Of a DNA stretch of 64,000 bases, positions 1-7,964 are shown in pieces. Every line of letters begins with the position of its first letter. Position 1 is the first letter of the stretch. The notes below the pieces were generated by a model that was given only the letters and a program-made list of their open reading frames with translations, was not told the origin of the DNA and did no database searches. The translations under genes and the position numbers were made by a program. The DNA comes from Polycladomyces abyssicola (GTDB lineage Bacteria > Bacillota > Bacilli > Thermoactinomycetales > JIR-001): assembly GCF_018326425.1 (NCBI RefSeq), contig NZ_AP024601.1, positions 2,220,001 through 2,284,000 of the forward strand, written 5' to 3'.

Positions 1-1
1 A

Positions 2-187
2 AATCCCTGGATCAAACGGTTTGACAGTACCACCCATGGTTACGCCGTGATGGAATTGACGCGGGACAAAGCCATTTGGCGTGCCTATGCGGTAAGCTCG
101 ATCCAATCCCGCGACGCACGTAAATCCCTTCTTTTCGAATGTGAGATTCCACGAGATCAGGCACGGCTGAACTTCTCACACGGTTGA
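2..187 (+). CDS. C-terminal end of a PhoD-like alkaline phosphatase/phosphodiesterase (5' end outside the window)
   Basis: An open frame runs from the window edge to a TGA at 185-187 (61 residues). It begins NPWIKRFDSTTHGYAVMELT, which resembles the last part of PhoD-family phosphatases, where an NPH/WIK-F-hGY-h-h-T segment lies close to the carboxyl end and contributes to the metallophosphatase core. Only the tail is visible, so no metal ligands can be checked. A strong terminator (294-318) follows about 105 bases later. PhoD enzymes hydrolyse phosphodiesters outside the cell and are normally Tat-exported. The family call rests on one short motif and is tentative. Confidence 0.42.
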   Translation, partial: NPWIKRFDSTTHGYAVMELTRDKAIWRAYAVSSIQSRDARKSLLFECEIPRDQARLNFSHG

Positions 188-293
188 CGGGATCCCATCC
201 GGTTCGAGACGGCCAAAGCACGTCTGGTGAATACTGTCTCCTCCTTCACGGATTTGCCAGAAACGCCCTAAACAAACGCGGTCCTTTTCTTTT

Positions 294-318
294 GACGGGA
301 ACATCCCGTCTTTTTTTG
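294..318 (+). terminator. Rho-independent terminator
   Basis: Perfect 7-bp stem GACGGGA-ACA-TCCCGTC (294-310) followed directly by seven T residues. It ends the transcript of the partial PhoD-like gene. Confidence 0.85.
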
Positions 319-405
319 TTTTTCCCTTGATTTTTTCCTTCATCAGGCGGATGATGACAGTAGTTCGCGTACAATGATTCCTTTTTCATAGAAAGGAGCA
401 GGCGC

Positions 406-1512
406 ATGCAGGTTCGTTTGGAGAAACTTTCCTCTTGGCTCAAACAGGAATCGATCGATGCCGCGTTCCTCACCTCTACCGCCAATGTGTTCTACCTGTC
501 TGGATTTCTTTGCCATCCACATGAACGGTTGTTGGGGCTGTTCGTCTTCCCCGAAGCTGAACCGCTGTTGATCTGTCCGCAAATGGAAGTGAAACAAGCC
601 AAAAATGCGGGATGGTCTTATGAGATCCTGGGATACGACGATACCCAAAACCCGTGGGAAATGATTCGAGACGCACTTACCTCCCGAAAGATCCAACCAA
701 ACGGGGTTCGCACCCTGGCTGTGGAAAAGGATCATCTCTCCTACCGCCGTGCGGAATTATTGATGTCCATCCTGCCGGGTGTCCGGTTCATTTCGGCGGA
801 AGATCAGATGCATCAGCTGCGGATGATCAAAGATTCGAAGGAGATCGGCATCATGCGGGAAGCGGCCCGCTTGGCCGACTATGGTGTAGAAGTGGGATTC
901 TCCGCTTTGAAAGAAGGCGTCACTGAGATGGAAGTGGTCGCAGTGATCGAGAAGGAGTTGAAACAAAAAGGGATTCAGAGCATGGCTTTCTCCACGATGG
1001 TACTGTTTGGAGAAAAGTCCGGCTTGCCGCACGGCATACCAGGCAACCGCCGGCTGCAGGAGGGAGATTTGGTCTTGTTCGACCTTGGGGTCGTGCTGGA
1101 AGGTTACTGTTCGGACATCACCCGCACCGTCGCATATCGCTCGGCCGGAGAACAGCAGCGTGAAATCTATGAAACGGTGTTGCAGGCGCAGCTGAGCGCG
1201 CTGGATGCATGCAAACCTGGGACCCCCATCGGAGAATTGGACAAGACTGCACGAAAGTTGATTGAAAAAGCCGGCTATGGAAAATATTTTCCCCATCGGG
1301 TCGGCCACGGTCTCGGCATCGAGGTGCATGAGTATCCTTCGTTGACCAGCACCAACACGCAACCCCTGCAACCTGGTATGACCTTCACCGTGGAGCCGGG
1401 CATCTACGTGGAAGGCGTCGGGGGTGTGCGGATCGAGGATGATGTGATGATCACCGAAGAGGGATGCGAAATTCTGACCAACTTTTCCAAAGAATTGCTG
1501 ATCATCCGTTGA
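406..1512 (+). CDS. M24 family metallopeptidase (Xaa-Pro aminopeptidase/dipeptidase)
   Basis: The 368-residue protein has the creatinase-like N-terminal domain (about 1-130) and the pita-bread M24 catalytic domain (about 140-365). All five expected metal ligands are visible: D226 and D237 (DLGVV...SDITRTV), H301 (HRVGHGLG), E330 (TVEPGIYV) and E344 (VRIEDD). Such enzymes use two Mn or Co ions to remove an N-terminal residue next to proline or to split Xaa-Pro dipeptides, in the cytoplasm. Length and motif order are normal for PepQ/YqhT-type proteins. The ATG is preceded by AAAGGAGCAGG at good spacing. Substrate class (aminopeptidase or dipeptidase) cannot be fixed from sequence alone. Confidence 0.9.
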   Translation: MQVRLEKLSSWLKQESIDAAFLTSTANVFYLSGFLCHPHERLLGLFVFPEAEPLLICPQMEVKQAKNAGWSYEILGYDDTQNPWEMIRDALTSRKIQPNGVRTLAVEKDHLSYRRAELLMSILPGVRFISAEDQMHQLRMIKDSKEIGIMREAARLADYGVEVGFSALKEGVTEMEVVAVIEKELKQKGIQSMAFSTMVLFGEKSGLPHGIPGNRRLQEGDLVLFDLGVVLEGYCSDITRTVAYRSAGEQQREIYETVLQAQLSALDACKPGTPIGELDKTARKLIEKAGYGKYFPHRVGHGLGIEVHEYPSLTSTNTQPLQPGMTFTVEPGIYVEGVGGVRIEDDVMITEEGCEILTNFSKELLIIR

Positions 1513-1550
1513 ACAACCCAAAGCCCCCGCTTTTTAGCGAAGTTGAGACA

Positions 1551-1579
1551 CCCCCTGCCGAAATCGGTAGGGGGTATTT
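1551..1579 (+). terminator. Probable terminator of the M24 peptidase gene
   Basis: CCCCCTGCCGA (1551-1561) pairs with TCGGTAGGGGG (1564-1574) through one G-U pair, and is followed by TATTTACTT. The T-tract is imperfect. Confidence 0.5.
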
Positions 1580-1886
1580 ACTTCACAGCGGTTACTTCGT
1601 AGGATTTTTGTACAATGCTGCTGGTCCCCCTGATGCCAGGCGATGTTCTCTCCGTGCGCCAGATGGGCCTCTTGTCCGTAAAAGCGGATCGTGATACCAG
1701 TCGAACCACGGTTGTGGGCTTCCAGGTGCCCGGGAAACAGGCGGAGTTCAATGAATGTCACCCACTCGAACATCCCGAACGGTGAAGGAGTCATACACTG
1801 CGTAACACATTTGGGTATCATACTTATAAATCCGGACGATATCACTCTGTTGCAGTCGATCTTTTTTCACTCGTCGTCGAAATGGT

Positions 1887-1935
1887 CCGGTTTAAAAAGA
1901 ACCCCCTGGGAATCCAGGGGTTCTTTTTAAACCGG
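1887..1935. terminator. Long palindrome, likely bidirectional terminator
   Basis: Left arm 1887-1909 and right arm 1914-1935 are reverse complements over 22 bp with one bulged C and a GAAT loop. The outer part is CCGGTTTAAAAAG/CTTTTTAAACCGG, so each strand has a GC-rich stem followed by a run of T. No intact gene lies within 300 bp on either side, so it may be the end of a lost gene or part of a mobile element. Confidence 0.6.
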
Positions 1936-2027
1936 CATATCCTCGAAATAAGGAAAGCGCTCATTCTGTTCCCAAGATTCAACAATATAAAGCGCCTGGG
2001 GAAAGGGAATAATTCCGTGGTGAACCG

Positions 2028-2061
2028 CTGGGGATATAGTATGGCTGGGGATATAGTATGG
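2028..2061. repeat. Perfect tandem duplication of 17 bp
   Basis: CTGGGGATATAGTATGG occurs at 2028-2044 and again at 2045-2061 with no intervening base. It contains ATATAGTATGG, which resembles a -10 region, but no gene starts downstream. Confidence 0.85.
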
Positions 2062-2226
2062 AGGAATGAATAACCCGGGGGCATGGTATACAATGGATTC
2101 CCTCCTGTTCCTAAGTTGGGATCATTATATTCCTTTCACCCAGATGGGTTCGATGTGCAACAGGTCTGAGTTGTGAGTAGAATATCCCTTCTGTAAAGAA
2201 ATTACCTGAGAAAACTTGATTTTTCT

Positions 2227-2625
2227 TTACCTAATACGTGAAAACAGGAAGGAAAACAACGCGTCTACAAAATTTGAAATTTGCGGTTTATCGCGGAAAC
2301 AAAAAGGGGAATAGTGGAAGTGTAACGCTTCCATATCGTTAATGGTTGAGCTGTACTCGGTCAGGTAGTTTGATACCTGCCGGGTCTTTTTTTGATGTCG
2401 GTAATGATGTGCGTGTAAAAATCTTCTCTCATCCATGTTGTCGAAGCGCATCCAATTGGAGATCCAAGTTTTGATCATGTGTTGAAACCCGTCCGACGAG
2501 CATGCCGCCTTCCCCCTCTCGATTCCCCCCATTGTCTCACAACTCGTCGAAACGGTCACTATTGAGACTTTGATTTTGATACTGACTTTTGAGACCGAAA
2601 TAAAGCTTTTTTGGCTGCAACACAA
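2227..2625 (-). pseudogene. Unrecognised possible gene remnant
   Basis: An open frame of up to 132 codons. Its carboxyl half (about residues 47-132) is rich in His, Tyr, Phe and Arg, with segments such as TWISNWMRFDNMDERRFLHA and YLTEYSSTINDMEALHFHY that read like a real basic protein, possibly transposase-derived. The N-terminal part is low-complexity and there is no ribosome site at the ATG. I do not recognise a family. The 26-bp palindrome at 2641-2666 sits immediately upstream. Best read as a remnant of a mobile or horizontally acquired gene. Confidence 0.22.
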
Positions 2626-2640
2626 GGGGCTCGTCGGAAA

Positions 2641-2666
2641 GTCTCAAAAACGTTCGTTTTTGAGAC
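2641..2666. repeat. 26-bp palindrome with GTCTCAAAAACG arms
   Basis: GTCTCAAAAACG (2641-2652) and CGTTTTTGAGAC (2655-2666) are perfect reverse complements around a 2-base centre. Further GAGAC/GTCTC words lie at about 2535, 2570 and 2590. It could be a relic of a mobile-element end or a regulator site; no poly-T tail of terminator quality follows. Confidence 0.6.
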
Positions 2667-3051
2667 AAGAGAAGCCACTCTTTTGCAGAGTGGTTCCAGG
2701 TGTGGTCATAGGGTAAACCCAAATGGGACGAGAGTGTGGATCTCGACAGGATAAAAAAGTGTTAGAATTCTCTTTGGGAAGAATCACAACATCCGATTTA
2801 ATAGAAAGGGGATAACATGAAATCGAATTTGAATAAAGTTAAATCACTATAAGAAAAAAACTTAATCCATAAATTCGAACAAGCCGGCGCAGTAAACCTC
2901 GGAATCAACCGATGTCTAATGTTAATATGTTATAGGAGAAAGGATTAGCATCACAAGCGAAATGATTCTACATACCCGTATGTAAGCACCCTAGCACTGA
3001 CAAACCCCATTGACACGATTCAATAGAAGTTTGGAAAGAGGAGGGAATCCC

Positions 3052-3810
3052 ATGAAAGAACTGATTCAGCTGATCCAAAACTCCAACTATCTCGTCGCCC
3101 TTACCGGTGCGGGTATGTCAACAGAAAGCGGACTTCCCGATTTTCGTTCACAAGGCGGGCTTTGGTGCGGAAAAAATCCTTATGAAATCGCCAGCCCGCA
3201 AGCGATCGGCACAGATGACTTTTTTGAATTCTACCAAATGCGCATCGAAGACTTGTTGAAGTATAAACCCAATATTGGTCATTATGTGCTCGCCGAACTG
3301 GAGAAGGAAGGAATTTTAAAAGCGGTTCTTACGCAAAATATCGACGGTTTCCATCAACGAGCGGGAAGTCAAAGGGTGATCGAAATCCATGGTCATTTGC
3401 GCTATCTGGTCTGCTCCCGCTGTGGAAAAGAATATCCCGCAACTTCTTATCGCGAAAATACTTATTATTGTACAGATGAGAATTGTAAGGCTCCCCTTCG
3501 TCCGCCAATCGTTTTGTTCGGTGAACCGCTGGATTCGAATGCTTGGAATTCGGCTGTTCAAGAAGTGGAACAAGCAGATACGGTACTGGTAATGGGCACT
3601 TCTCTGCAAGTTTATCCTTTTGCCGGATTGGTAGAGTTAGCACATGAAACAGGTTCGAAAATCATCATCATCAACAAAACCTCTACTCCTTTGGATCATT
3701 TGGCAGATCACATCATACATGAAAGCATCGGCAAAGTATTAAGCGAAATGGCGGAATCAATATTAGGAACCGATCGGTTTACGCACTTGAAAGAACACAA
3801 TCAGGGGTAA
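3052..3810 (+). CDS. Sir2 family NAD-dependent protein deacylase (sirtuin)
   Basis: The 252-residue protein has the complete sirtuin core: the NAD-binding motif GAGMSTESGLPDFRS near residues 18-32, TQNIDGFH near 94-101, the catalytic His at about 113 (IEIHGH), a zinc-ribbon with Cys121, Cys124, Cys140 and Cys145, and the Rossmann elements VLFGE and GTSLQVYP. It should remove acetyl (or longer acyl) groups from protein lysines using NAD, releasing nicotinamide and O-acyl-ADP-ribose, in the cytoplasm. The start at 3052 is chosen because GAGGAGG lies 6 bases upstream; a longer frame from 3010 has no ribosome site. The gene stands alone between a decayed stretch and a terminator. Confidence 0.92.
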   Translation: MKELIQLIQNSNYLVALTGAGMSTESGLPDFRSQGGLWCGKNPYEIASPQAIGTDDFFEFYQMRIEDLLKYKPNIGHYVLAELEKEGILKAVLTQNIDGFHQRAGSQRVIEIHGHLRYLVCSRCGKEYPATSYRENTYYCTDENCKAPLRPPIVLFGEPLDSNAWNSAVQEVEQADTVLVMGTSLQVYPFAGLVELAHETGSKIIIINKTSTPLDHLADHIIHESIGKVLSEMAESILGTDRFTHLKEHNQG

Positions 3811-3897
3811 AACATTTCTATTAGGCTTCGTGCGTATCCCTATCCCTTTCTTAGTCGATGGCAAGTCTCTCTTCTTCAACGGGTGGCTAAAAAGAAA

Positions 3898-3933
3898 TTG
3901 GCGCGGTATCTCCCCGCGCCAATGGCATGTTTT
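3898..3933 (+). terminator. Terminator of the sirtuin gene
   Basis: TTGGCGCGG (3898-3906) pairs perfectly with CCGCGCCAA (3914-3922), followed by TGGCATGTTTTT. Confidence 0.65.
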
Positions 3934-3944
3934 TAGCGCTGACA

Positions 3945-3984
3945 GAAAAAAAGCGTTCGCCGGTTATTCAACCGTTACGAACGC
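3945..3984 (-). terminator. Terminator of the amidase_6 gene
   Basis: On the minus strand GCGTTCG...CGGTT-GAAT-AACCG...CGAACGC (3953-3984) is followed by seven T residues (A-run at 3946-3952). It lies just after the stop at 4011, facing the sirtuin terminator. Confidence 0.8.
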
Positions 3985-4010
3985 GATATTCCCTTGGTGT
4001 GTGAAAGTAT

Positions 4011-5555
4011 TCAATTACTTGATGGTGCAGCGTAGTTGGCCGATTGAATATCCCAACCGTACACTTTGAATCCGTACAAGATCCACAGGCTCAACGGGTT
4101 GTCTTTTTTGTCCGTGGTATGCTGCGTGACGTACACCTCGGTCGGTGTTACTTTCGTCACCACGGCGGAATGGTCAATGTCACCGTCGCCGTCCAGATCA
4201 GCCTGCACCACATCACCGATTTTCAGGTCAAACATCGACTGTACCGGTTTTGCCCGGAATTTCAGGTGCTTGTACAAGCTGTTGGCTACGCCCCAGGAAT
4301 AGGACGGTTTTTTGTCACTGTAATACCAGTAGTTCGTTTCCTTCCATTCCACCAATCCGCCCGCTTTCATCACTTGTGAAGCGAAGTCGGTGCAATCGTA
4401 CCAGCAGTTGTAGCATCCGCCGCTGACCCGGCTGTAATAGCCGTATTGCTCATTGTTCCGTTTGTTCCACCATTGGTAAGCATAATCCCGAGCCGCCTGA
4501 CGGTCGTACGGGATCAAGCGGGACGAAGGTGCATTACCCTCATTTTGATCGTCGCCCGGTTGGGGCTGCACCGTACGGCCATCGTTGCTGTTCCCTTGCT
4601 CATTGGGAGCGGTGGAACCCGGCACTTCCCTGGTCGGTTCGGTACCAGATTGATCCGGTGAGCTTTGTTCTCGATCAGCGCTTCCTTGGTTGGGTTCACT
4701 TTGGTTGGATTCACTATTGTTTTGATTCGGTGCGGTTGTTTGCCCCTGATCGCCACCGGTCGCATTTTGCTGGTCATCGGTTGCCGGTTGTTCAGGATTG
4801 GTTCCCTGACCGCTTTCATCCGCTGGAGCCGGTTGGGTGGAGACACCTTCGCTCTCTTGTTGGTCAGTCTCTTGTTTTGGTTGGGGGTTCTGTTCGGACC
4901 CTTTGACCGTTTCCGGAGACCCTTTCACTTCTTCTTTGCCGGATTTCGACGAGCGATCCAGGGTCATGGGCACATTTCCTTTTTTGTTCGGCAAAAGATC
5001 CCTCAATTCCGCCAGTTCGGCTCCCGTCAATTTTTCACCGGCAGCCAGCTTCTTTTCTAACTCATTGATCCGCTTATTCTTCACTTGGTCTTCGTAGCGG
5101 TCCACATCTCTGGCGTACTGAATGATCTGTTCCCGCTCTTCTTTGCTGTACGAAGTGAGATCCGTTGCCATTCCCTTGATGAAATCGCGATATTTCGGAT
5201 CATCCAAATCAGGCTTGATGTCCAACTTTTTCTTTTTGAGCCGATCTTCCGAGATTTGGATCGCTTCCTGGTGATCGCGTTTAATCTCTTCCTTGCTGAC
5301 GGAATAGTTGGCATAATAGGAAAGCTTTTTCCCTTTTGTCTGCTGCCCGTCGGTATTCTCCTTAACCGCGGACAACTCCTCATCCAAGTTTTGCCCTTGA
5401 TCCTCCGGTTCATCCGTCACGGCCGTCATCGGAACCGACTCCGTCTTTTTAACTGTTTTGGGCGGTCCACCGAACAATGTGTCGGAAAAAGCATAAGCCG
5501 TTCCCAAGCCGACAACGACCACCAACCCCACCAAGAACAAAACCTTTCTCTTCAA
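4011..5555 (-). CDS. Secreted or membrane-anchored protein with C-terminal amidase_6 domain
   Basis: The 514-residue protein starts with an N-terminal hydrophobic segment (residues 5-23) after KRK, a signal peptide or anchor. Residues about 40-185 are charged and helical (K/E/D-rich, coiled-coil-like). Residues about 190-345 form a Gln/Asn/Ser/Pro/Glu linker. The C-terminal 165 residues carry the putative amidase_6 domain: YDRQAARDYAYQWW, a Cys-rich segment GGCYNCWYDCTDFASQ with the probable catalytic Cys, WGVANSLYKHL, and GDVVQADLDGDGDIDHSAVV with the probable His. This family is found in spore-former cell-wall-associated proteins. The start is TTG at 5555 with AGGGGATGG upstream. The substrate is unknown; cell-wall peptide cleavage is inference. 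Confidence 0.8.
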   Translation of the reverse strand: MKRKVLFLVGLVVVVGLGTAYAFSDTLFGGPPKTVKKTESVPMTAVTDEPEDQGQNLDEELSAVKENTDGQQTKGKKLSYYANYSVSKEEIKRDHQEAIQISEDRLKKKKLDIKPDLDDPKYRDFIKGMATDLTSYSKEEREQIIQYARDVDRYEDQVKNKRINELEKKLAAGEKLTGAELAELRDLLPNKKGNVPMTLDRSSKSGKEEVKGSPETVKGSEQNPQPKQETDQQESEGVSTQPAPADESGQGTNPEQPATDDQQNATGGDQGQTTAPNQNNSESNQSEPNQGSADREQSSPDQSGTEPTREVPGSTAPNEQGNSNDGRTVQPQPGDDQNEGNAPSSRLIPYDRQAARDYAYQWWNKRNNEQYGYYSRVSGGCYNCWYDCTDFASQVMKAGGLVEWKETNYWYYSDKKPSYSWGVANSLYKHLKFRAKPVQSMFDLKIGDVVQADLDGDGDIDHSAVVTKVTPTEVYVTQHTTDKKDNPLSLWILYGFKVYGWDIQSANYAAPSSN

Positions 5556-5772
5556 CCGTCCATCCCCTTTTCTTGAAAATATAAAATGATGGCTACGATC
5601 CTATCATAGCTGCTCATTTGGACTAGTTCAATAGATTGTAAGTAGGACAAAAGATGGAGAATCTGTGGCGGAAGATTCAAGTGAAATCTCCCAGTGAAAG
5701 GTTTACATTCATTTTCTTTTATTCCAGGATTCCAAGGATTGATCGGTGACGAAATACCCCAGTCATACCCTC

Positions 5773-5801
5773 TTTACTTTTTATCTCAAGCGAAATAAAA
5801 T
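5773..5801 (+). promoter_or_regulatory. Sigma-A promoter of the TetR-SMR operon
   Basis: TTTACT (5773-5778), 17-bp spacer, TAAAAT (5796-5801). Transcription would start inside the operator that follows. Confidence 0.65.
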
Positions 5802-5804
5802 GGG

Positions 5805-5826
5805 ACCTACCGAACGTTAGGTAGGT
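5805..5826 (+). promoter_or_regulatory. TetR-type operator overlapping start site and ribosome site
   Basis: ACCTACCGAACGTTAGGTAGGT is a 22-bp palindrome with one mismatched pair, of the TACCnAACGTTnGGTA kind bound by many TetR-family repressors. It begins 4 bp after the -10 box and runs into the ribosome-binding region of the regulator gene, so binding should block its own transcription. Confidence 0.8.
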
Positions 5827-5834
5827 GATGTATA

Positions 5835-6416
5835 TTGTCCACCAAACAGCGTATTCAACAAGTCGCGATTCGCCTTTTTGCCGAACATGGCTACGAAGGC
5901 GCCTCCCTTTCGATGATCGCTCGGGAGGTAGGCATTCAAAAGCCTTCCATCTACGCTTTTTTTGAAAGCAAAGAGGCCTTGTTTCTGTCCGTCTTTAAAG
6001 AGATCATGAAGGCACATTTTGCCCATACACAGAAATTGTTCGCTTCTTTGCAAGACAAAACGGTGGAAGAGCGATTGTACCAGCTGTTGACCAACGGCCT
6101 GACCTACGCATCCGAACATGGTGACGCGTTTGCGTTTTACCAACGTGCGATGCTGTTCTCTCCTCCCGCTGTACAGGAGAAGATCCGGGATCGGTTTTTA
6201 GAGGCCGAAACCTGGTTGATAGATGTCCTACGGGATTGCTTCAAAGAAGGAATCCAAACGGGCGTCATTCGCGAGACCAATCTTGATGATCTGATCGCCT
6301 CATTCCTTTGTTTGTTGGATGGCGTACTGATTCAGCTGTTCTACTACGGACCGGAAATGCTCCGCCGACGTATTGACGGCATTTGGCGGATCTACTGGTC
6401 GGGAATCTCACATTGA
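5835..6416 (+). CDS. TetR/AcrR family transcriptional regulator of the SMR exporter
   Basis: The 193-residue protein has an N-terminal TetR helix-turn-helix (residues 3-50: STKQRIQQVAIRLFAEHGYE, then SMIAREVGIQKPSIYAFFESKE) and a C-terminal ligand-binding domain, which places it with the AcrR/QacR-like group. The start is TTG at 5835, because nearby GTG 5825 and ATG 5828 are out of frame; the ribosome site GGTAGGTG is part of the operator. The SMR gene begins 14 bp after the stop, so both are one transcript and the regulator most likely represses the exporter until a cationic ligand is bound. The ligand is not known from sequence. Confidence 0.88.
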   Translation: MSTKQRIQQVAIRLFAEHGYEGASLSMIAREVGIQKPSIYAFFESKEALFLSVFKEIMKAHFAHTQKLFASLQDKTVEERLYQLLTNGLTYASEHGDAFAFYQRAMLFSPPAVQEKIRDRFLEAETWLIDVLRDCFKEGIQTGVIRETNLDDLIASFLCLLDGVLIQLFYYGPEMLRRRIDGIWRIYWSGISH

Positions 6417-6429
6417 GGAGGCTGATGAA

Positions 6430-6738
6430 ATGGCTTGGTTGTATCTGTTGGCGGCGGGCATATTGGAAGTGGTGTGGGCCATCGGACTGAAGTATCAAAA
6501 AACGATCCCGACTGCTGTGACCATCGGGAGCATGATCGGTAGTTTTTTATTGTTATCCACCTCATTGAAAACGTTGCCTGTCGGCACAGCGTATGCCATA
6601 TGGACGGGGATCGGGGCGGCAGGTACGGTATTGGTGGGCATGTTGTTTTTTGGCGAGCCCAAAACCGCGCTCCGATTGGTTTTTTTGATATTGATCATCA
6701 GCGGAATTGTGGGACTCAAACTGACATCGGCTCATTGA
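6430..6738 (+). CDS. Small multidrug resistance family exporter, Gdx/SugE (guanidinium) type
   Basis: The 102-residue protein has four membrane helices. It carries the conserved Glu13 and Trp16 (GILEVVWAIGLKY), the segment GTAYAIWTGIGAAGT, and FFGEPKTALR, all characteristic of the Gdx (formerly SugE) branch rather than the EmrE/QacC polyaromatic-cation branch. Family members are dual-topology homodimeric antiporters in the cytoplasmic membrane that exchange guanidinium for protons. The start is ATG 6430 after GAGGAGGCTGATGAA. It forms an operon with the upstream TetR gene. A single gene fits the homodimer form. Whether guanidinium is the real substrate here is inference, because no guanidine riboswitch is present. 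Confidence 0.88.
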   Translation: MAWLYLLAAGILEVVWAIGLKYQKTIPTAVTIGSMIGSFLLLSTSLKTLPVGTAYAIWTGIGAAGTVLVGMLFFGEPKTALRLVFLILIISGIVGLKLTSAH

Positions 6739-7072
6739 AGCACTTTCAGCAGATTGTAGCGTTTTCCGACTGAGGATTTATATTGATCAAGACTGCTCCC
6801 GTTTTCGAGAATCACCACCACCCGTGAGTAAGCGGTAAAAGGGGTAAGGCTTCGGTAGGATAACTGCAAGTCATTGCGGCTTTGCTCGGTCTCTTCTTGG
6901 ACCACCGCAACTGATATGGGTTCCCAGAAGCAGCGATGTGAACCATTGTTGTTGGGCAAAATACAGGCCGTAAGTAAAGGGGCACTTTACTTACGGCCGC
7001 AGGTCCACAGTGGGGGAAGGCTTTGTTTTTTTAATTATGCTACCTGTTTTGTAATCCACACGACAACCGTAG
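6739..7072. other. Intergenic stretch with possible gene remnant
   Basis: A 75-codon minus-strand frame (6732-6959) ends YSRVVVILENGSSLDQYKSSVGKRYNLLKVLQ, which reads like the tail of a real protein, but it has no ribosome site and overlaps the end of the SMR gene by 7 bp. It may be a remnant. A strong inverted repeat (6966-6998) lies beside it. No terminator with a T-tract was seen for sigK, which ends at 7073. Confidence 0.45.
6966..6998. repeat. Perfect 14-bp inverted repeat (hairpin)
   Basis: GGCCGTAAGTAAAG (6966-6979) and CTTTACTTACGGCC (6985-6998) are exact reverse complements with a 5-base loop. On the minus strand it is followed by TGTATTTTG, so it may act as a terminator for sigK transcripts. 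Confidence 0.65.
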
Positions 7073-7777
7073 CTACTTACCGCTCTTCACCCGGTAAAAC
7101 TCGTGAAACAGCTTGATGAGTGCCCGCTTCTCAATACGTGACACATACGAGCGTGAGATCCCCAGTTCTTTTGCGATCTCCCGTTGTGTTTTCTCATCCT
7201 CCCCGCTCAAACCGAACCTGCTTTTAATTACCTCTTGCTCCCGTTCATCCAAGATATGCAGATGTCCGTAAATTTTCTTCTTCTCAATCTTCATCTGTAC
7301 CATATCCATCACTTCGTCCCGTTCGGTACCCAATACATCAATGAGGGTGATTTCATTCCCCTCTTTATCGGTTCCGATCGGGTCGTGCAGAGAGACATCT
7401 TTTCTAGCCTTTTTGAGCGACCGTAAATGCATCAGAATCTCATTTTCGATGCATCGCGCCGCATAGGTGGCCAATTTGGTACCCTTGTCAGTTTGGTAGG
7501 ACTCAATGGCCTTGATGAGACCAATCGTACCGATGGAAATCAGGTCTTCCGAATCTTCTCCCGTATTTTCGAACTTTTTGACGATGTGGGCAACCAACCG
7601 CAAATTGTGTTCGATCAAGGTGTTGCGTGCTTTCTTATCCCCTTGGGCCATGAGCCTGAGATGCTTTTCTTCCTCTTCTTCCGAGAGAGGTTGGGGAAAT
7701 GCATTGTTTTTAATGTACGATACAAACAGAACTGCTTCCCTCAGCATCATTGCCAAAGCCGCCAATATTTCTGGCAC
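7073..7777 (-). CDS. sigK: RNA polymerase sporulation sigma factor, pro-SigK
   Basis: The 234-residue protein is a SigK homologue. It has an N-terminal pro-sequence (about residues 1-20, hydrophobic, [14 protein letters not shown]) directly before [11 protein letters not shown], where the SpoIVFB protease cleaves in B. subtilis. Then come region 2 ([56 protein letters not shown]) and region 4 with the helix-turn-helix [20 protein letters not shown]. It directs late mother-cell sporulation genes. The start is GTG 7777, chosen because GGAGGT lies 9 bases upstream and the length then matches the family; the frame remains open 30 codons further upstream. The gene is continuous, with no skin-element interruption. 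Confidence 0.93.
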   Translation of the reverse strand: MPEILAALAMMLREAVLFVSYIKNNAFPQPLSEEEEEKHLRLMAQGDKKARNTLIEHNLRLVAHIVKKFENTGEDSEDLISIGTIGLIKAIESYQTDKGTKLATYAARCIENEILMHLRSLKKARKDVSLHDPIGTDKEGNEITLIDVLGTERDEVMDMVQMKIEKKKIYGHLHILDEREQEVIKSRFGLSGEDEKTQREIAKELGISRSYVSRIEKRALIKLFHEFYRVKSGK

Positions 7778-7870
7778 GCGATCCACACCTCCGTCCACAT
7801 TCCCTTCGCAGGTATTCTTAGCTATATGTACGGATGACTGGGCGCGTGCCTGTACGGGGGAAATCAATCA

Positions 7871-7905
7871 GAAAGAAAAGCTTCCCGGAGATTTCCTGGA
7901 AGCTT
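7871..7905 (-). terminator. Terminator of the serine hydrolase gene
   Basis: On the minus strand AAGCTTCC-A-GGA-AATC-TCC-G-GGAAGCTT (7905-7878) is followed by TTCTTTC. Confidence 0.8.
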
Positions 7906-7964
7906 AGCAGATATGAGGTATTTGAATCCAAAGACCTCGATTCCTTCGCTATGCACGAGGGTTA

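Larger units (their letters stand above)
1513..3051. other. Gene-poor, apparently decayed 1.5-kb stretch
   Basis: No convincing intact gene was found between the M24 peptidase and the Sir2 gene. Short overlapping frames on the minus strand (1534-1868) change frame and look like debris of one former gene, for example a 40-codon frame starting GTG near 1868 that stops at the codon where another frame continues. The stretch also contains a terminator-like hairpin (1551-1574), a long palindrome (1887-1935), a 17-bp tandem repeat (2028-2061), a 26-bp palindrome (2641-2666) and a micro-ORF of 11 codons (ATG at 2817) whose frame stays open after one in-frame TAA. It is more AT-rich than its surroundings past 2100, consistent with acquired and degraded DNA. 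Confidence 0.6.

Noticed and set aside
2817-2852. 11-codon micro-ORF with GAAAGGGG upstream, possible small peptide
   Set aside because: The frame continues after one TAA for another 30 codons, which looks like a decayed gene, not a peptide precursor; no modification genes are nearby.
5640-5834. Guanidine riboswitch before the SMR operon
   Set aside because: None of the conserved guanidine-I, -II or -III cores was found; a protein operator is present instead.
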